A program made the translations under genes and the position numbers. From Eopsaltria australis (Eukaryota; Chordata; Aves; Passeriformes; Petroicidae): DNA of 64,000 nt. Numbering within the stretch: the first letter of the stretch is position 1; each line of letters begins with the position of its first letter. The stretch lies in assembly GCA_034509425.1 (NCBI GenBank), contig JAVTVJ010000072.1, forward strand, positions 4,402,001-4,466,000. Direction: 5' to 3'. Positions 47,546-60,751 of this stretch are shown in pieces. The notes beneath the pieces were generated by a model that did no database searches, was not told the DNA's origin, and was given only the letters and a program-made list of their open reading frames with translations.

Positions 47546-50500
47546 GAGTAAATAATTCTGACATCTGCAGTTTTCCATAGGTATAATGGCAGAACTGCTC
47601 GTTGCAAAGAGATGTGCATGAGCTGAAGTTGCTCCTTCAGACAGAACTATTCACAGGATGTGTTCTTCATATTTAATTTCCGGAACTGAGCACACAACTG
47701 TGTTCTCAAATATTTATCTTGCATAAACTCATTTCTAAGACATATTCCTCTATATGCTGCAAGCAGAAAAACAGAGAACATGATTCAAAACCTACCTCTA
47801 TTCATTTTAACCCAGAATGGATAGCTTGAAATTATGTGCCCCAAGGGACTATTAACAAAGATAGTATTCAAATTAGATTAAAGCTGGCAGACATGCTGTG
47901 AGTTATGTCTGCTCATTTCCCACAAGATTAAGATTTTCGTTTGTTCCCAGTAATGTATGTCAACATGAATTAATGCAGGTATTTTATTACATATGTGGAA
48001 AAAAAATATCAGACTCATCATTTATCTGCAAAGGAAAATACACAATATCATGTTTTCTGAGTTATTACTTTAGTTATCATGTCACTCTGCAAAATAATTC
48101 CCCCCCTCAAAGGCTTACAAGTTAATTAGATCTGATTTTTCTCGTTTTTTTGGTTTTTTTTGTTTTGGTTTGGTTTTTTTTTAGGTGTTTTATGAGTGGA
48201 ATTTACATCTGTGCTACAGTAGTATTAATACAAAAGGTATGAAGAAATATTTAAATACCAAGAGTAAATCTATTTCCTACTCAAATTTTGTGGGATTGTG
48301 TACTCTCCTAAAATTTTGATCATACTGTTTTTTTTCTTTTTTCTAATACCAGATCACGGTATTAATTACAGCAATTACGTGGTATTGTCTGAGAGAAATG
48401 TCTATGTTCTTTCCCTAGTGTGTTCTGAGAAATCAGCTATAGAAAAGTGTTTTGAGAGAATGAGAGTGAGTGCTTTAGGCAAAGCGCAATTCACTTCTGA
48501 TTAAACAATTTTCCTCCAGACTGAAAAGGACTTTTTATTTCAGTTTCTGCTTAGATGGGTACTTATCTTTTTTGTATAACACTGTCTAATGGCAGAACTG
48601 AAAATTCTTGATAAAGGGGTAATTGCAAAAGGTTTTTCAGGCAGAATCCAGGAACTGAGAAGAGAAATCCAGATTCTGAAAATTCAGAAACTAATGAGAA
48701 ATGTAAATAACTTCTGACACTGGAAAAAGAGAGAAAGAAAATCTGAAGAAATGAGGAAGTAGGTCAAAAGGACTGCAGCATTTAGACCAGGAGAATTAAA
48801 ACTATAAAGCTCTTCAACATGAAGGTCTTTAAGACTTTTCTAACTTGAAAAGCTATAATTTTGCAAGCATGATATGAAAGCAAACTGAATATTAGAGCAA
48901 GTTTTAAGCATGGCAGAAATGGATCATATATAATATGAAAACACATCAGCTGAAAACTGTAGGAGGCCACTGGTCCATTCAGCTTCAGCCAATTCAGATT
49001 GTTTCAGAGGTCAATGACAGGTACAGAGAGCACATATGTAGGAAACTCTGTATTTCCTGTCTTCCTTCATTGCCTAAATCTAAGTTAGGTCTGAAGTGAA
49101 AGCATAAGCTTTCAGTTTATGTCCTCTAATAATGTCTTGAACCTTGAAGCTCAGAAGCTGCGATAATAATTCATGCTGATGTGCAAAGAGAAGAGTGGCC
49201 CAGAGCTGTTCCTGTCCGAGGTTCCATAAAGCAAGAAACCACTGGTAGCATTTTTGGGGCAAAGTGAGGTGGTGCACAAATGCCTTTCAGCTGAATTGTG
49301 ATTTTTGGAAAAGATCAGTGAAGATTTGGTTTATATTTCAACTTGGGAGGTAACAAGTCAATGACAGCCTTGGGAGGAGGAAGAAAAAGCTGTGGAAGGT
49401 GCCTAGGGTTGTCTTGGCACAAATTTCAGTCCCACATTATGCAGCAGGTGAGCTGGCAGGACCAGTGCTCCATGTCCTGGAGTGAGCAGATCCATTATTG
49501 TATCTGTGCTCTTTGAGGACCCTCGTGATACTGATTTCTTTTTAGACTGATGATATAAATGCAAGGGTTTATTTGCAATGAAGTGACAGAGAGATGGATC
49601 TGGCTGTGACACCAGTGATGTAAGACTGAGAGCTTTTGGGTGAAACTTCACAGAGAAACAGTGATTCCAGAAGGGCCTCCCAAGGCAATATTAAATACAA
49701 GTTATAATTCTTATACCATGAGAAATGGGAATGCTCTCAAGTGAGACCTTGCAGCACTTTCACTGGAGTTTATCTGATCCAAACTGCTGACTCTGCTGAC
49801 CCAAGACAACAAATACTGATTGGAAACACATAAATAGAGGAGCAAGAGGGGAGAAAAGGTGTCATTAGTGGAGAACTGAATTTAAAAATGTTCTAAACTG
49901 TGATAGAAGACTCTAACAGAATAAATAGATAATTCTTGTTCCCTAATAAATATTGTATTTCCCAAAGAAAAATGTTCCAAGATATGAACCAGGAACCTGA
50001 CATATGAGAAATACTATTTTGCTAGGTTATCCCAAGGGATTTTTGTTTTGTGGATGGATTTCTTTGTGAGATCCTAATTGTTATTATTTGTCACACTTTC
50101 AGAATAAAATCTTACGTAATGCTTTCAACTTTACAGCATCTAGGTGAACAGTAATACAAATAATATAGGCTGCTGAGCGTTTTCTATTGGGATTTCTTAA
50201 TTATACTTGTGAGAAAGACAAATTTATTAAAAAAACCTCACAACAACCTATTATCAAAACTGAAATAATACTTCTTCATTGTTTGAGTGACTGTTGAATT
50301 ATATTTTCTCCATGTGCCACATAATAATTATCCAGGCTTTCCCTTTTCTCCAGTCAGGTCAGGCCTCCACTACTCATGATGCAATTCAGGTTTCCTATTG
50401 AGTGCCATCATAAGAGGCCCATGAATGCCAGTGGATCAGGTGAGAACCAACCTCTACCTGAACTCCAGTGAAGTGATACAGCTCACAGTAAAAATTATGT

Positions 50501-52019
50501 TCAAGAGTGAATTATCTTGTAGCAGAGTTCATCTCAATACATTCAAATAAAAATATTTTAATGGTCAAATACAGAAAGTTTCCATTTGGAAAAAAAAGCT
50601 TCAAGATTAAATATTTAACCATTACTATACTGAAATTTTTACTAATTGAGAATTTTCTTGGGGGGTTAGCAAGTGATATTTTGGGGGATGAGAAAAGAAG
50701 CTGCAATTTTCTTCACAAACTATAATTTTTATCATTTCTAATTAAGTGATAAGGAAAAATTATTCTCAATACTAAAGGTAGGCATATTTATGGCATCTTT
50801 GGGAAATATAATCCTGAGATACTATGGAAGTACTCAGTCTACTGATGGAGTGTATCCTAAATTTGCAAAAGTTATCATTATGAACTGGCAAAACTTAAGG
50901 GAATACTATTGAACGTTCCTATTCACCTGTCATTTAATGTAAATATTTTGGAAAGCAATGTTTAAATTGAAATTATTTGGGATATGAGAGAAGATAGAAT
51001 GTGTTGAACAAGTTATTGCAACTAGCTAAAAACCTTGGGGCTTTTGAATCATTAAAATCTCTTAACAATTTTTATTATGACACTGTCAGAGAGAACAAAT
51101 ATTCAAAGTAATTTGTCTGTTCCCATTAAATATGTCCACATCCCTGCTGATAAGTAACAGAATTCTAAAGATATTAGGAGCAACTGTGACTTACATTTCT
51201 TACAATTACATTTGTTGAGAAATTTATTAATCCAGTTTACATTTAATGCCGTTTCCATATCATCATGCATTTCAGAAAATAGGAAATCTGGTTTTTCTAT
51301 GAGGGCTGCTGGACGTATGTTTTCCAGATGAGGAGTATTTGAGACTCAGCAGCCAGGATAGTTTTTCGGTTAAACAAGAGTACTTTGGAGCAATGGAATA
51401 TCTGATGCCTTAAGAGAAAAATCATGTATTCAGTCACTGTAGGAGTTTAAAGTGATTAGCTGAAAATACCCAGCAGAAATGAGGGAACAAAGAACTAGAG
51501 TGCTGAAAACTGATTCCTGGGGACTCTGGAGCTCATGGATAGCAAAATACTGTTCTTTGATTGAGGGAAATATTATAAATGCTGAATACTGGTAAGCTCA
51601 TGGGAGCATGTTGTAAGAGCCAGCAGATAGATTATGACTAGAAAAGTATGAAGGTACAGAGGTCATTGGATGCAGGAAAGAGCAGCTGCAATGCCTGTAT
51701 GCTCAAGTTTAAAGAATGCTCAAGTTTAAAAGAGGTTCTGAGGAGGGCAATGGCACAATTGTTGTCAGTATCAGATTTGACCTTGATCTGTAAAGGTGGG
51801 CAGCTCCATGACAATGCATCAATGAGACACATCACAAGAGCCCATTCCATGTAGCTTTTGTTGATGGACACTGCAATCTGTACTTGTTTTCTTTTTTAAA
51901 AATCTGTATCTCCTGCACTTTTTCTAGGACTAAAATGGGGCACAGAGGTTCTCCTGCAATATGTGTACCCTTGTTTTATTCCAACATATGTTGCTTATAT
52001 ATCTGATTGCAAAATAGCA
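47546..52019. other. long repeat-poor non-coding stretch
   Basis: Frames up to 82 codons, none recognised. A T/G-rich patch lies at 48145-48185. A 17-base near-duplication of 'gctcaagtttaaag' occurs at about 51701-51733. No gene, RNA gene or clear transposon was seen. Confidence 0.45.
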
Positions 52020-52847
52020 TGTTGGGTTGACCTTGACCAGCTGCCAGATGCCCACCCAGCCTTCATTCCCCCCACTCCCTCCCACAGCAAGACAAGGGGA
52101 GAAAATGAGTAAGCTTATGGGTCAAAATAAAAAGAGGGTGTCACATATCTTTTACCATCACAGGCAAAACATACTTTATTTGGGAAAAAAAACTTACTGC
52201 CAATTAAAATAGTTTTGAATGGTGAGAAATTAGTACAAAATTAAAAAAAAAAAACACTTTCCCACTTACCCTTCACTCTTTTTCCCAGGTTAAAATTCAT
52301 TCCTTCATTCTCACTCCTTTCTCCCTCTACATGATGCAGATAGGATGGGGAATGGGGCCTGTGGTCAGCCCATGAAGTTCAGTCAGTTCATCTCTGATGT
52401 TCCTTCCACCACACAGTTTTTTAGTGCTCCAACATGGGCCCTCCATGGGCTGCAGCTTCCTTCAGAGCCTGTCACCTTCTCTGGCATGGGATCCTCCAGG
52501 TGCTGCGTGTGGATATCTGTTTCTACGTGGCACTCCATGGTTTGCAGTGTGGATATCCACTCTGGGATGTTCCTCTCAACTGGCTGCAGGGAACCTCCTG
52601 CTGCACTGGGGTGTCTCCAGGATCTGCAGGGAAATCTCTGTTCCAGGACTTGGAGCATCTCCTTCCCAGTCCTTCCTAGGGTCCATAGGGCTGTTTCTCA
52701 CACTTTTTCACTCACTCCTCAACAGCACATGGCTTCAGCTGTGTCTAGTAATCTCCCACACGGAGCAACTCCGGCCTCTCCTCACAGAGGCCAGGGCTGC
52801 AGCCCTATCCCCATTGCCAACACCTCAACACCCACGCCCAATAGAAC
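52020..52847 (-). mobile_element. avian ERV LTR, same family as 22.2 kb copy, antisense
   Basis: It starts 'tgttgggttgaccttgacc', then 'cagatgcccaccc', and later has 'catcacaggcaaaacatac' and 'ggaaatctctgttccagg'. This is the same landmark order as the LTR at 22242-23323, but shorter and from a different subfamily. The right edge is uncertain (about 52830-52847, near 'acgcccaatag'). No viral genes adjoin it. It contains most of the longest open frame in the window (52345-52983, 212 codons), plus 154- and 91-codon frames. These come from the repeat's stop-poor internal units and are not host genes. Confidence 0.8.
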
Positions 52848-54142
52848 CACGCAGGAAGTGACAGCTCTGGAGGAGAGTGTGACAAAGGAAAGGAATGAGA
52901 AGCACCATTGGCAATGGGTATATAAGAGATCATTCAGCTGGGCTCCAAGACTCCATTGGAAATGGGATGCATTCAGGCAATGAGACTGAGTGGCACAATT
53001 AAGAACTGTGGCTGGAAATCTCACAAGCACCAACTACCCATATTAAAAGGTTGGTAAATAAAAGAAAATTATTACATCAGAAACAGAAAAAAGTTAAAAT
53101 ATATCTATTTTTTAAGTCCTTAAATTCCTGTTATCTTCAAAGTCTTGTTTACTTCTTTTTTTTGTGTGTGTCCAGCAGAAATTATAAATGCAATGTATTT
53201 CAAATGCTAATATGCTGGATTCAGACAATTAAAACATAGCAACTCTGTTTTGAACACTATTAATCCCAAAGCACAATAGCAACCAGGGATTCCCTTGTAA
53301 TTTTTTTAATCCCCTGCACAGTTTTGGTGTGGTAAACTGCTTCGCTGGCTTGTTTGTAATACACCTTGTGTTACATTCTGCAGCCTGAGCAATTACTGAA
53401 CTCATTTAAATTCCAAGATAAGCTACTTTTCTCTCTTTTTAAGCATGAGGTCTAAAGGCGACGCTAAATTCTGGGAATTTTGAGGGTTTGAGGACTCAGT
53501 GAATTTTCTGAGTTTACTAAAACTTTCTTCCATAATTTAGACTCCTTTCTTCAAAAAAAAAAAAAAAAAAGTGTTCAGTTAAGTCTTCCCCCCAAGTGCT
53601 TAATCCAAAATTCACTGAAGCTAATGGGAAGAGTTCTGAGGGCTGCATCAAATTTGAAATGGAAGTCTGAGCCCTCTATTACTGACAAAAGCTCTGCACA
53701 CACGGAACTACCCAATGACATACTCAATGTATTTTTCTTTTGACAGAATTTCACTCTGTATCTTCTACTGCCTGCCTTTCCCCACACTCTCTGAATTTGT
53801 TTTCCCCTCTGTCCTGTCTTTTCTCTTTTTCATACTGCTTTTGGCAGATTTTGTTACATTGCTCAGTTTTCTGTTACCATATCTCCATGTGGAGAAAAAA
53901 CAACACACTGTCCAAAAATAATTTTCACTTCCCAGAGCTCCATCTGGTTCAGGAACAGGCAATAGGAACTTGCTTAATACCTCCATCTTAAGGACTTATC
54001 ACTTGTGAATAATAATGAAATTATTTAGAATGTATTTAATCGCAAGCCAAGATTTATAGACTTGAATGTCTAACCATAAGCTTCTAATCCCACATTTAAT
54101 TACTTAAATGATCAGTCACTCCCAAAAGTCCTCAGCATCCTG
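52848..54142. other. unannotated non-coding stretch
   Basis: Contains a run of 18 A at 53553-53570. No CR1 or LTR terminus beside it explains the run, so it could be a retroposed-transcript tail or simple repeat. Frames are below 85 codons. Nothing else was recognised. Confidence 0.45.
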
Positions 54143-54259
54143 CTCTTTTTAAATGTGGCACTTTTTAAATGTAGCCCTTAGGAACCTAGGTAGATTTAAG
54201 AACCCAATGTTAATCACCTGGGTTACATTTAAGAACCCAGTGTTAATTACCTGGGTTTA
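54143..54259. repeat. two adjacent short tandem duplications
   Basis: First, 'ctttttaaatgtggca' is followed directly by 'ctttttaaatgtagcc' (about 54145-54176, period 16). Then a 33-base unit beginning 'atttaagaaccca' is repeated once, 54194-54226 and 54227-54259, with a few substitutions. Both are local duplications, not known transposons. Confidence 0.9.
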
Positions 54260-54800
54260 ACATGGAGGGTGATTCTACCAAATCTCTTCTTAAAAGAATA
54301 ACTCCATTTACCATTTCTAACTCCTTACAGAAGTGATTTGTATGCACGAAAAGAACCTGGAAATTTTTATATACCAAAGCCAGACTGCAACTTTTTGGGT
54401 TGTTTTCTTGTCTCTTGTTTTTATTAAGTTCTCTATGTAGCACAACATTTTTAAAGCCCTGCAAAATGAATATAGCAAGGATTTTTTATGTGATTCTTAT
54501 AAAAACAAAAGGTAGGTTTCCAAACCATTCTATATTCACAATCATGTAGAAGTTCTCAAATACAGTGTCTCAAATACTAGTGTACATACTAGTTGTGCTT
54601 CTGGTGAAAATATTTGAGTTGCATTATTAATTTTCTTCTTACTCTCTTCCTTTAGTATTTCAACAAAGTAATCTGAATTGCTCCATTTTATAGTAAAAAC
54701 TATAAAGTATATACCAGAAAGTATGACTTGATATTTTCATACACCATACCTGTTTAAACAAGGTAAATATCAGTGTATTATTCAATGTGTGAATAGAGAT
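54260..54800. other. unannotated spacer
   Basis: AT-rich sequence with no gene or repeat recognised. Confidence 0.5.
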
Positions 54801-55560
54801 TGTGCTGGGGGTTGTGAATCCCGCTAAATAGACAATCACAACACAAGCTCACAGGTAAAATTACAGAACAGACTTTTTAACAACTGGATTTACTGTGTCA
54901 CCTTTGCCCTTTGCAGCCTGAAAAGATGGAAACTACAGGTAGCAGACACTCTTCTGGAAGATGGGATTTATTGATCTTTACAGGCAAACCAGGGTCAGCT
55001 CATTCCTGTTCTAAATGTCATAGCCATTCAATCCTGATGTTAGAGGCATCTCATGATGATAAGAGTGTTGCAAAGGTGCTCTAGTTTTCTATTTGGGACA
55101 GGAGATGCTTTCAAGAAGGGATACTGGAATCTACAGTAACATACAGCAAGGAGTAGTCATGCGAGGCTCTTCTCTGTGTGCCCCCAGGGGCTCTGTCACT
55201 TCCCTCAAACACTTGGTTTGGGGTTGGCATGGATGTGGATGACCAGCCAGCCCTGCCAGGGGCAGTGACAGAGTCTGAGGTAGATGTCTAGGATGAAGCT
55301 GAGTTGGAATGGGCTGTAAGGTACCCCTCCACTGGGGCTGCTCTAACCATCACCATGTGATGGCCACGCCAGGGCACCTCCCTCCACAGCCCCAACCCAC
55401 CAATTTGGCAATCCAGCTAGGCCTCTTCCCGGCTTCCTTTCTATGTCTGTGCCCAGCACTGGCCCTAGACAGGTAAATCTCAGTCCCCAGTTTTGGTGGG
55501 CTGACCCTGGAAAGCAGCCAAGAATCAAAGTTGATGGGAAATTTCCCATCATTTCCCCTA
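54801..55560 (-). mobile_element. probable degraded antisense ERV LTR
   Basis: The left edge 'tgtgctgggggttgtgaatc' would be the CA-ending terminus on the minus strand. A polyadenylation-type 'GATCAATAAATCCC' lies at about 54965-54980 in that direction, followed by a GC-richer part (55180-55520). Near 55495, 'ggtgggctgaccctgg' recalls the start of the family at 22.2 kb, so this may be two overlapping LTR pieces. Boundaries and class are uncertain. Confidence 0.35.
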
Positions 55561-57168
55561 GGGGGCCAAATATGAAGCTGGGGACAGGGACATTAGCAGA
55601 AAGACCTTAGAGAGATCCAGGAGAGAGGCGCACAGCAGGTGATTTACTGATCTTCCAAGAGATCTGCATAATGACATTTCCTTTCCTATCAGAATTCGGC
55701 TTCCTAGTTCAAAGCTAAACACAACCACGAAGAGCTGGTGCAAGACACAAAGTCAAAAATATTGACCAGTAATTGAAAAATGTCTTGAAGGGTGAGGTTC
55801 AGGATTGTTTCAAGCACCCTTTCACAGCCACCATACAACAAGCTGTGATTCTTCTGTGCTTCAATTATTTTTTAAGATCATTTTCTGTTCCTGCATTTAT
55901 CTACCGATCTTGATTTAAACATCGCATTCTTTCTGCTCCATAAATTGTACATTTTGGCAATAAATTCCTTGAAAGCAGATTGAGAGCTACTGCAAAAGTT
56001 ATGATCAAGCATGGAAACAATCTGCTGATGGACTCTACTGTCTTACTAATTTCAAAATAGTAATAAAACAGTTGTATTAAGGAAAACAAAATGTTGCTTT
56101 GAACATAACAAAAAAGACCATTCCATTTAACTTTTAAATGCTTATAGTATTGGCACAGAAAGTTTAAGTTGACTTAAGGAAAGCAGTAATCATAAGTTTT
56201 GATGTTCAAAATTATATTCTTGTGAACAAGCTATATTCTTGTGAAGTTCAGCTGAATTCCTTTCCACTTTCAGAAAAAAAAAAAGATCTGCTAGATTTCA
56301 AAGCTGGAATGGACCACTGTGATTCTCTTTTGTGAAAATTGGTCTGAAAAACTAAACAAAGACTTCCATAACTGTTAACATGAAAAGAATCCTTTAACCT
56401 AGTATTTCACATTGAAATGTCCAGGACCTATGTATCATTCAGCGAAATAGTGATGTCTGTTGGCAATATACTCTTGTGTTTTCACTTCATGCAACCCTTT
56501 CTTTTAGCATACCATGTAAGCAGCATAACTGTTCTGCAGATTATTATTTCATCATTAAACAATCCTAACTATGGTAAAGCCACATGGGGAAAGATAATAG
56601 ACTATTCATTTCAACAGAAGTGAATGATGACAGGTTTTACACTTAGAAAGGCCTGTGAAGAAATGTCCCTCTGAGTAGGCCAGGAAGGCAGAGCAGAATT
56701 TCTGCTTTTTGTTTTTTTTTAATCAGTTATCAGATTGTATTCATTAACATGACCCATATTTCAGGTAGATGATGGATACATTTCTATTCATAGATGCATA
56801 AATCACTATGTGACATTTAGGTTTAAAACATGCACAGTATTCAAAGGCATTGCTTTAATCATGCAAGTGGTAATTTGTATTGAGGTTATCTGAATGATCA
56901 GACACAGAAAAAAGAAAAATTGGATAGGCAACATGGCAGGAGTTGGAGCTTCCATTCAGTTTAGGACACGCTAAGCAGTGATCAAATGCCCAAATTATGA
57001 CTTGTAAATGATAAAGCTTTTTCCAAGAGAGCATTCCAGCAGTGACTCCATATAAAAAAACGAACAAAACAACGGTGTTTAAAGAGGGAAGGGATAGTAA
57101 AATGTCTAGTATATTTAAATTATTTTACTGTGCACACATGAATAACTAACCTATCTCTTTTTTTGAAG
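55561..57168. other. unannotated non-coding stretch
   Basis: A near-duplicate 'tatattcttgtgaa' occurs twice at about 56214-56245. Frames are below 71 codons. Its right end 'cctatctctttttttgaag' is the acceptor of the candidate exon that follows. Confidence 0.45.
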
Positions 57169-57249
57169 GTGATAATCTTTCTGAAGAACTGCTGACTTCA
57201 GAAAACTCTGGGAAAGTCAGCATATCTGAAAAGGCTGTGATAAAAATAG
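57169..57249 (+). other. candidate exon, best in window, unassigned
   Basis: The acceptor is a pyrimidine run ending 'ctctttttttgaag' at 57168. The 81-base segment (a multiple of three) ends 'aaaaatag' before 'gtatgaaa', a fair donor. Exactly one frame is open, with two bases completing a codon from an upstream exon and one base carried forward, so phase 1 at both ends. The peptide starts DNLSEELLTSENSGK and is acidic, hydrophilic and Ser-rich, unlike the translated AT sequence around it. I cannot name the gene. If real, the region is intronic to a plus-strand gene. Confidence 0.4.
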
Positions 57250-60011
57250 GTATGAAAATTGAAAATTTTATCTTAATTTTTCTGTCTCTCAAAGCATATA
57301 ATATAGAAGTAGTGCAAGCATTTTAATTTCTATCCTACAGATTACATAGAGGTGTACTTTAAAATGTGCATACTACTGCAAAATAAGATAGAAAAATAGG
57401 CAAATGAAAACTGTAGCAAATCACTAATAGTGAATAATATCCGATTTATTGTATCCAAATGGGAAAAATCTACATTCCAGCAAATAATATAGAAGAGCAC
57501 ATTAATCAGGAATAAATCTAATTGAACTAGGTCCACGGGATTTCTGTGAATGCAGCCAAGGAATGTTAGTGCTTTGTAAAAGCAAGTAAATAAATATTCA
57601 CTTTTATAAAAATTGCTCCACTCTTCTTAGCATTCAGCCTTGCTGTAGCAGTGTTCTCTGTATTGTGGAGAATTACTGATAGGCCTCTTGTCCCAGGACA
57701 GCACCTCGGGGTCAGAAGTTGCATGTCCAGAGCTGATGGCTACTTCTAATCAGCATATAAGGATGACAGAGCTGTGCTGATCATTAAAGCCTAATGCCAT
57801 TATCCAGTGAAGCTGCCTGGTAAAGTTCACCCTTGTTCAAGAGCTGCAAGAGAGTGTGAGGATACAGTGAATGTATCTAAAGTGCATTAACAAACAGATA
57901 TCATTAATCATGAACAGCAGTCTTGTTAAAAATACCAGCCTGCATTTCTTTTCTGACATGAGAAATCATGACCCCTTGAGTCACATTCTTCTTAATTATG
58001 CTGAGATTCATGGAAGAACACTATTATACTAGATTTCTCAAAACATGTTGATTATTTTTTACACATTATTTTTCACCTGAGTTCCAGTGAGAACAGAAAG
58101 ATTTCAGCCTAGTTCAGACAGAGCAAGAATGTCCCCATTTTTTCTTGTCTTACAATAACAAGATAGACATCAAATCATTACATTTATGAATTTTGGTTGT
58201 TATTTTGTGAGATCACCTTTGTGATAGAGAAAGCTTATTATTATTCTCTTCTCATTAATATTTTATTTTGCACTAGAGAATCAAAGCAAGTTTCATGCAA
58301 ACATAGTTCATTCTTCTTGTCACCATTTAGTTCCTTCCTTACTGTTCTCAGTGGCAAGCCAAAATTTAGTATTTCTGTACAGTTAGTTATTCAGCAGTGA
58401 CCCAACAGAAACATCAATCCTTTCTGACTCTGAAAAGGAAGAAGACTGCAAAGGCAGAAAATGCACCTTTCAGGCTTGTTTTGACTTAACAGCCACAATG
58501 ATATGAAGGGTATTTATTATCTGTCTTAAGGAAACATATTTTTCTCTGAAGTAAAGCTGCACTGGTAAGTGATGTTTGCTGTGGAACTATTCACAGATAA
58601 AGCTCTGGGACCCAACAAAAAGCCTCAAGTCACTTTGTTGCTTTTCTTTTTGTAAAAGCAGTATTTAAGTAATGCAAAAGAAAGACAAAAGCTATGCTGA
58701 AAATAGTTGGAGGCCACAGCTTTGAGGACCCTTTACTGCAGTTAATTTCTCAGATGGCTGCTATGACTACCACTCTTCCTGAACCATTTCCTAATTGGCT
58801 CCCTGAAAATTCCCCTTCTTGCCCTTCAAAAAGCAGCAGTATGGCTGCTGTCAAAGAAGGAGCCACTTGACTCAGGGTATGATCTTAATAAAAATTCTGC
58901 CTTTCCAGAAGCATTATTGCCTATGCCTTTTATATTCCCTCATGACTTTTTTTTCCTCCTATGTTAACAAAAAGGACAGAAGAGCTTGGAGACCATGGAC
59001 ACCTTTCAAGCAATTCCTGTTTAAAATAGGCAGTCAGGCTCTGCTCTCATGTACGTTGGTGTGATGATTAAGGAAGAGGTGGGTCATTCCTCCCTGGGAA
59101 TAATTTCATGAACCAAGTGCAAGAAGTAGTGAAAAGCTCTGAGTAACTTTACACCTCAGGCTGTGGTTTTCAATGCAACTTAAAGTACCCCCAGGCACAG
59201 TCTGGTTTCACCAGATATTAGAATTTTTTAACTTCAGAAGGGGTTATTATGATTTAAAAAAAAAACTTCTGTTTTTTCTACTGCCACAGAACAACTTCAC
59301 TCCGTTTACCCTGAGTATTCTGTTTTGATTTTTCATGATAGTATGAGCCAAATATTTTCTTATCCAATGTAATTTCCCCCAAAGTATGTGCAAAATTTGA
59401 TTTTTTTGTTGTTAAAAAAATCTAAGGAAGATACAGAAAAGGAAAAAAGGATTTCCACAGGAGTTTTAGAAAATTACTACTTATGTGGCTAATTGCAAAG
59501 CATTTGCCTAATAGCCAAAGATGTGAGAAAGTGGATTCTACATCTGAAATAGTACCCCATAGTTCAAAACACCTAAATATTCCTTCATAAACTGAAATAT
59601 TAAGCCAGATTCTGACTCAGTGATTCTCTTGACAAGAGGTTAGAGAGTTTGCCTTTCTTCCAGTGGCCACTTAGCTATTTAAAATAAAAGCTGGAACATT
59701 ATCCAAAGGGTCTATCCAAAGCCTCAAGACTTGCAATCTTGAGCTGCACATGATTCAGAAGTAGATCAAACAGACCTGCCATGCAGGTAGGACTGAGAAG
59801 ACTGGATCAGCCCATAACACAATGATTGGAACATGCTTCTGTGAGATGGGTCTTGAGAAATTATCTCAGACTGATGCAGGTGAAGTAACCAGCTAACTGG
59901 GCTATGTGGCACAAAAATTATCGGTGTCTCTGTAATTTGCAACCTGATGTCATAGTTATTTGTACTTCCCGTAAGAAGTGCATGAAAGGGTTTCAAAAAG
60001 TTTGTTCTGAA
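57250..60011. other. unannotated non-coding stretch
   Basis: Frames of 81 codons or fewer. No transposon terminus, RNA gene or second exon candidate was recognised before the CR1 copy at 60012. Confidence 0.45.
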
Positions 60012-60250
60012 GTCTTAAGCTGTGCCAGAGGAGGTTTAGGTTGGACATTGGGAAGAATTTCTTCACAGAAAGGGATGACTGGGCATTGGAATGGGCTGCC
60101 CAGGGAGGTGGTGGAGTCACCATCCCCAGAGGAGTTTAAGAAAAGACTGTACTTGGGCCTTAGTGCCATGGTCTAATTGACAAGGTGGTGTTCAGTCATG
60201 GATTGGATTCAATGATTTCTTTTCCAACCTAAATTATTCTGTGATTCTGT
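60012..60250 (+). mobile_element. CR1 LINE 3' region, ~240 bp
   Basis: It runs 'aagctgtgccagaggaggt', 'ttaggttggacattgggaag', 'aatttcttcacagaaaggg', 'aatgggctgcccagggagg' and 'tggtggagtcaccatcccc', and ends 'ttttccaacctaaattattc' with the tail 'tgtgattctgttc'. It spans the last coding codons and 3' part of CR1 in sense orientation. The 90-codon frame at 59904-60176 is partly the fossil ORF2 C-terminus. Confidence 0.93.
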
Positions 60251-60751
60251 TCTACTCAAAATTAATTATTTTATTTCTGGCTGCTTCTTTTCAGCAAAAG
60301 AAAAGTAGTCAGATTTTGTTTATTTGAACTGACCTCCATTCTTCCCTCCAGCCTACCATTTAGCTGCTGGACAACAGAGATTTTGGCCTGTTCTCAAAAG
60401 GAATTACTAAGATGTTGTAGCCACAGTCCTGAAAGTCCTGCTGTCCTGAAGGCTGAACTCAGAGTGAGTTCAAAGCCTGAGAGTCAATTGACATTTTTTG
60501 TTGCTGAAACAATACAAAAAGCACAGTGTTGCTCAGTTACCCAGTCTGCATCACTGAGATTAGAGTGAGTAAAAACTACTATTTTATGTAATATGTGAAA
60601 TTAATATATCTGCACTAACTCTTCTCAAGAGTAACAAACAAAACTTCTTTGGAAAGTGTAAAATAAGCATAAAATAAAATCAGGGTGGGTGTTGATTTGT
60701 TTTCAAATAATATACCTACAATTCATACTCTTTTTTTGCATTTTCTTTTTT
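60251..60751. other. spacer between two inverted CR1 copies
   Basis: About 500 bases. It holds a 61-codon plus frame (60383-60568) without recognised similarity and nothing else. Confidence 0.5.

Noticed and set aside
52345..52983. 212-codon open frame as a protein gene
   Set aside because: Most of it lies inside an antisense LTR, overlaps other long frames on both strands, and is explained by stop-poor internal repeats of the LTR family.
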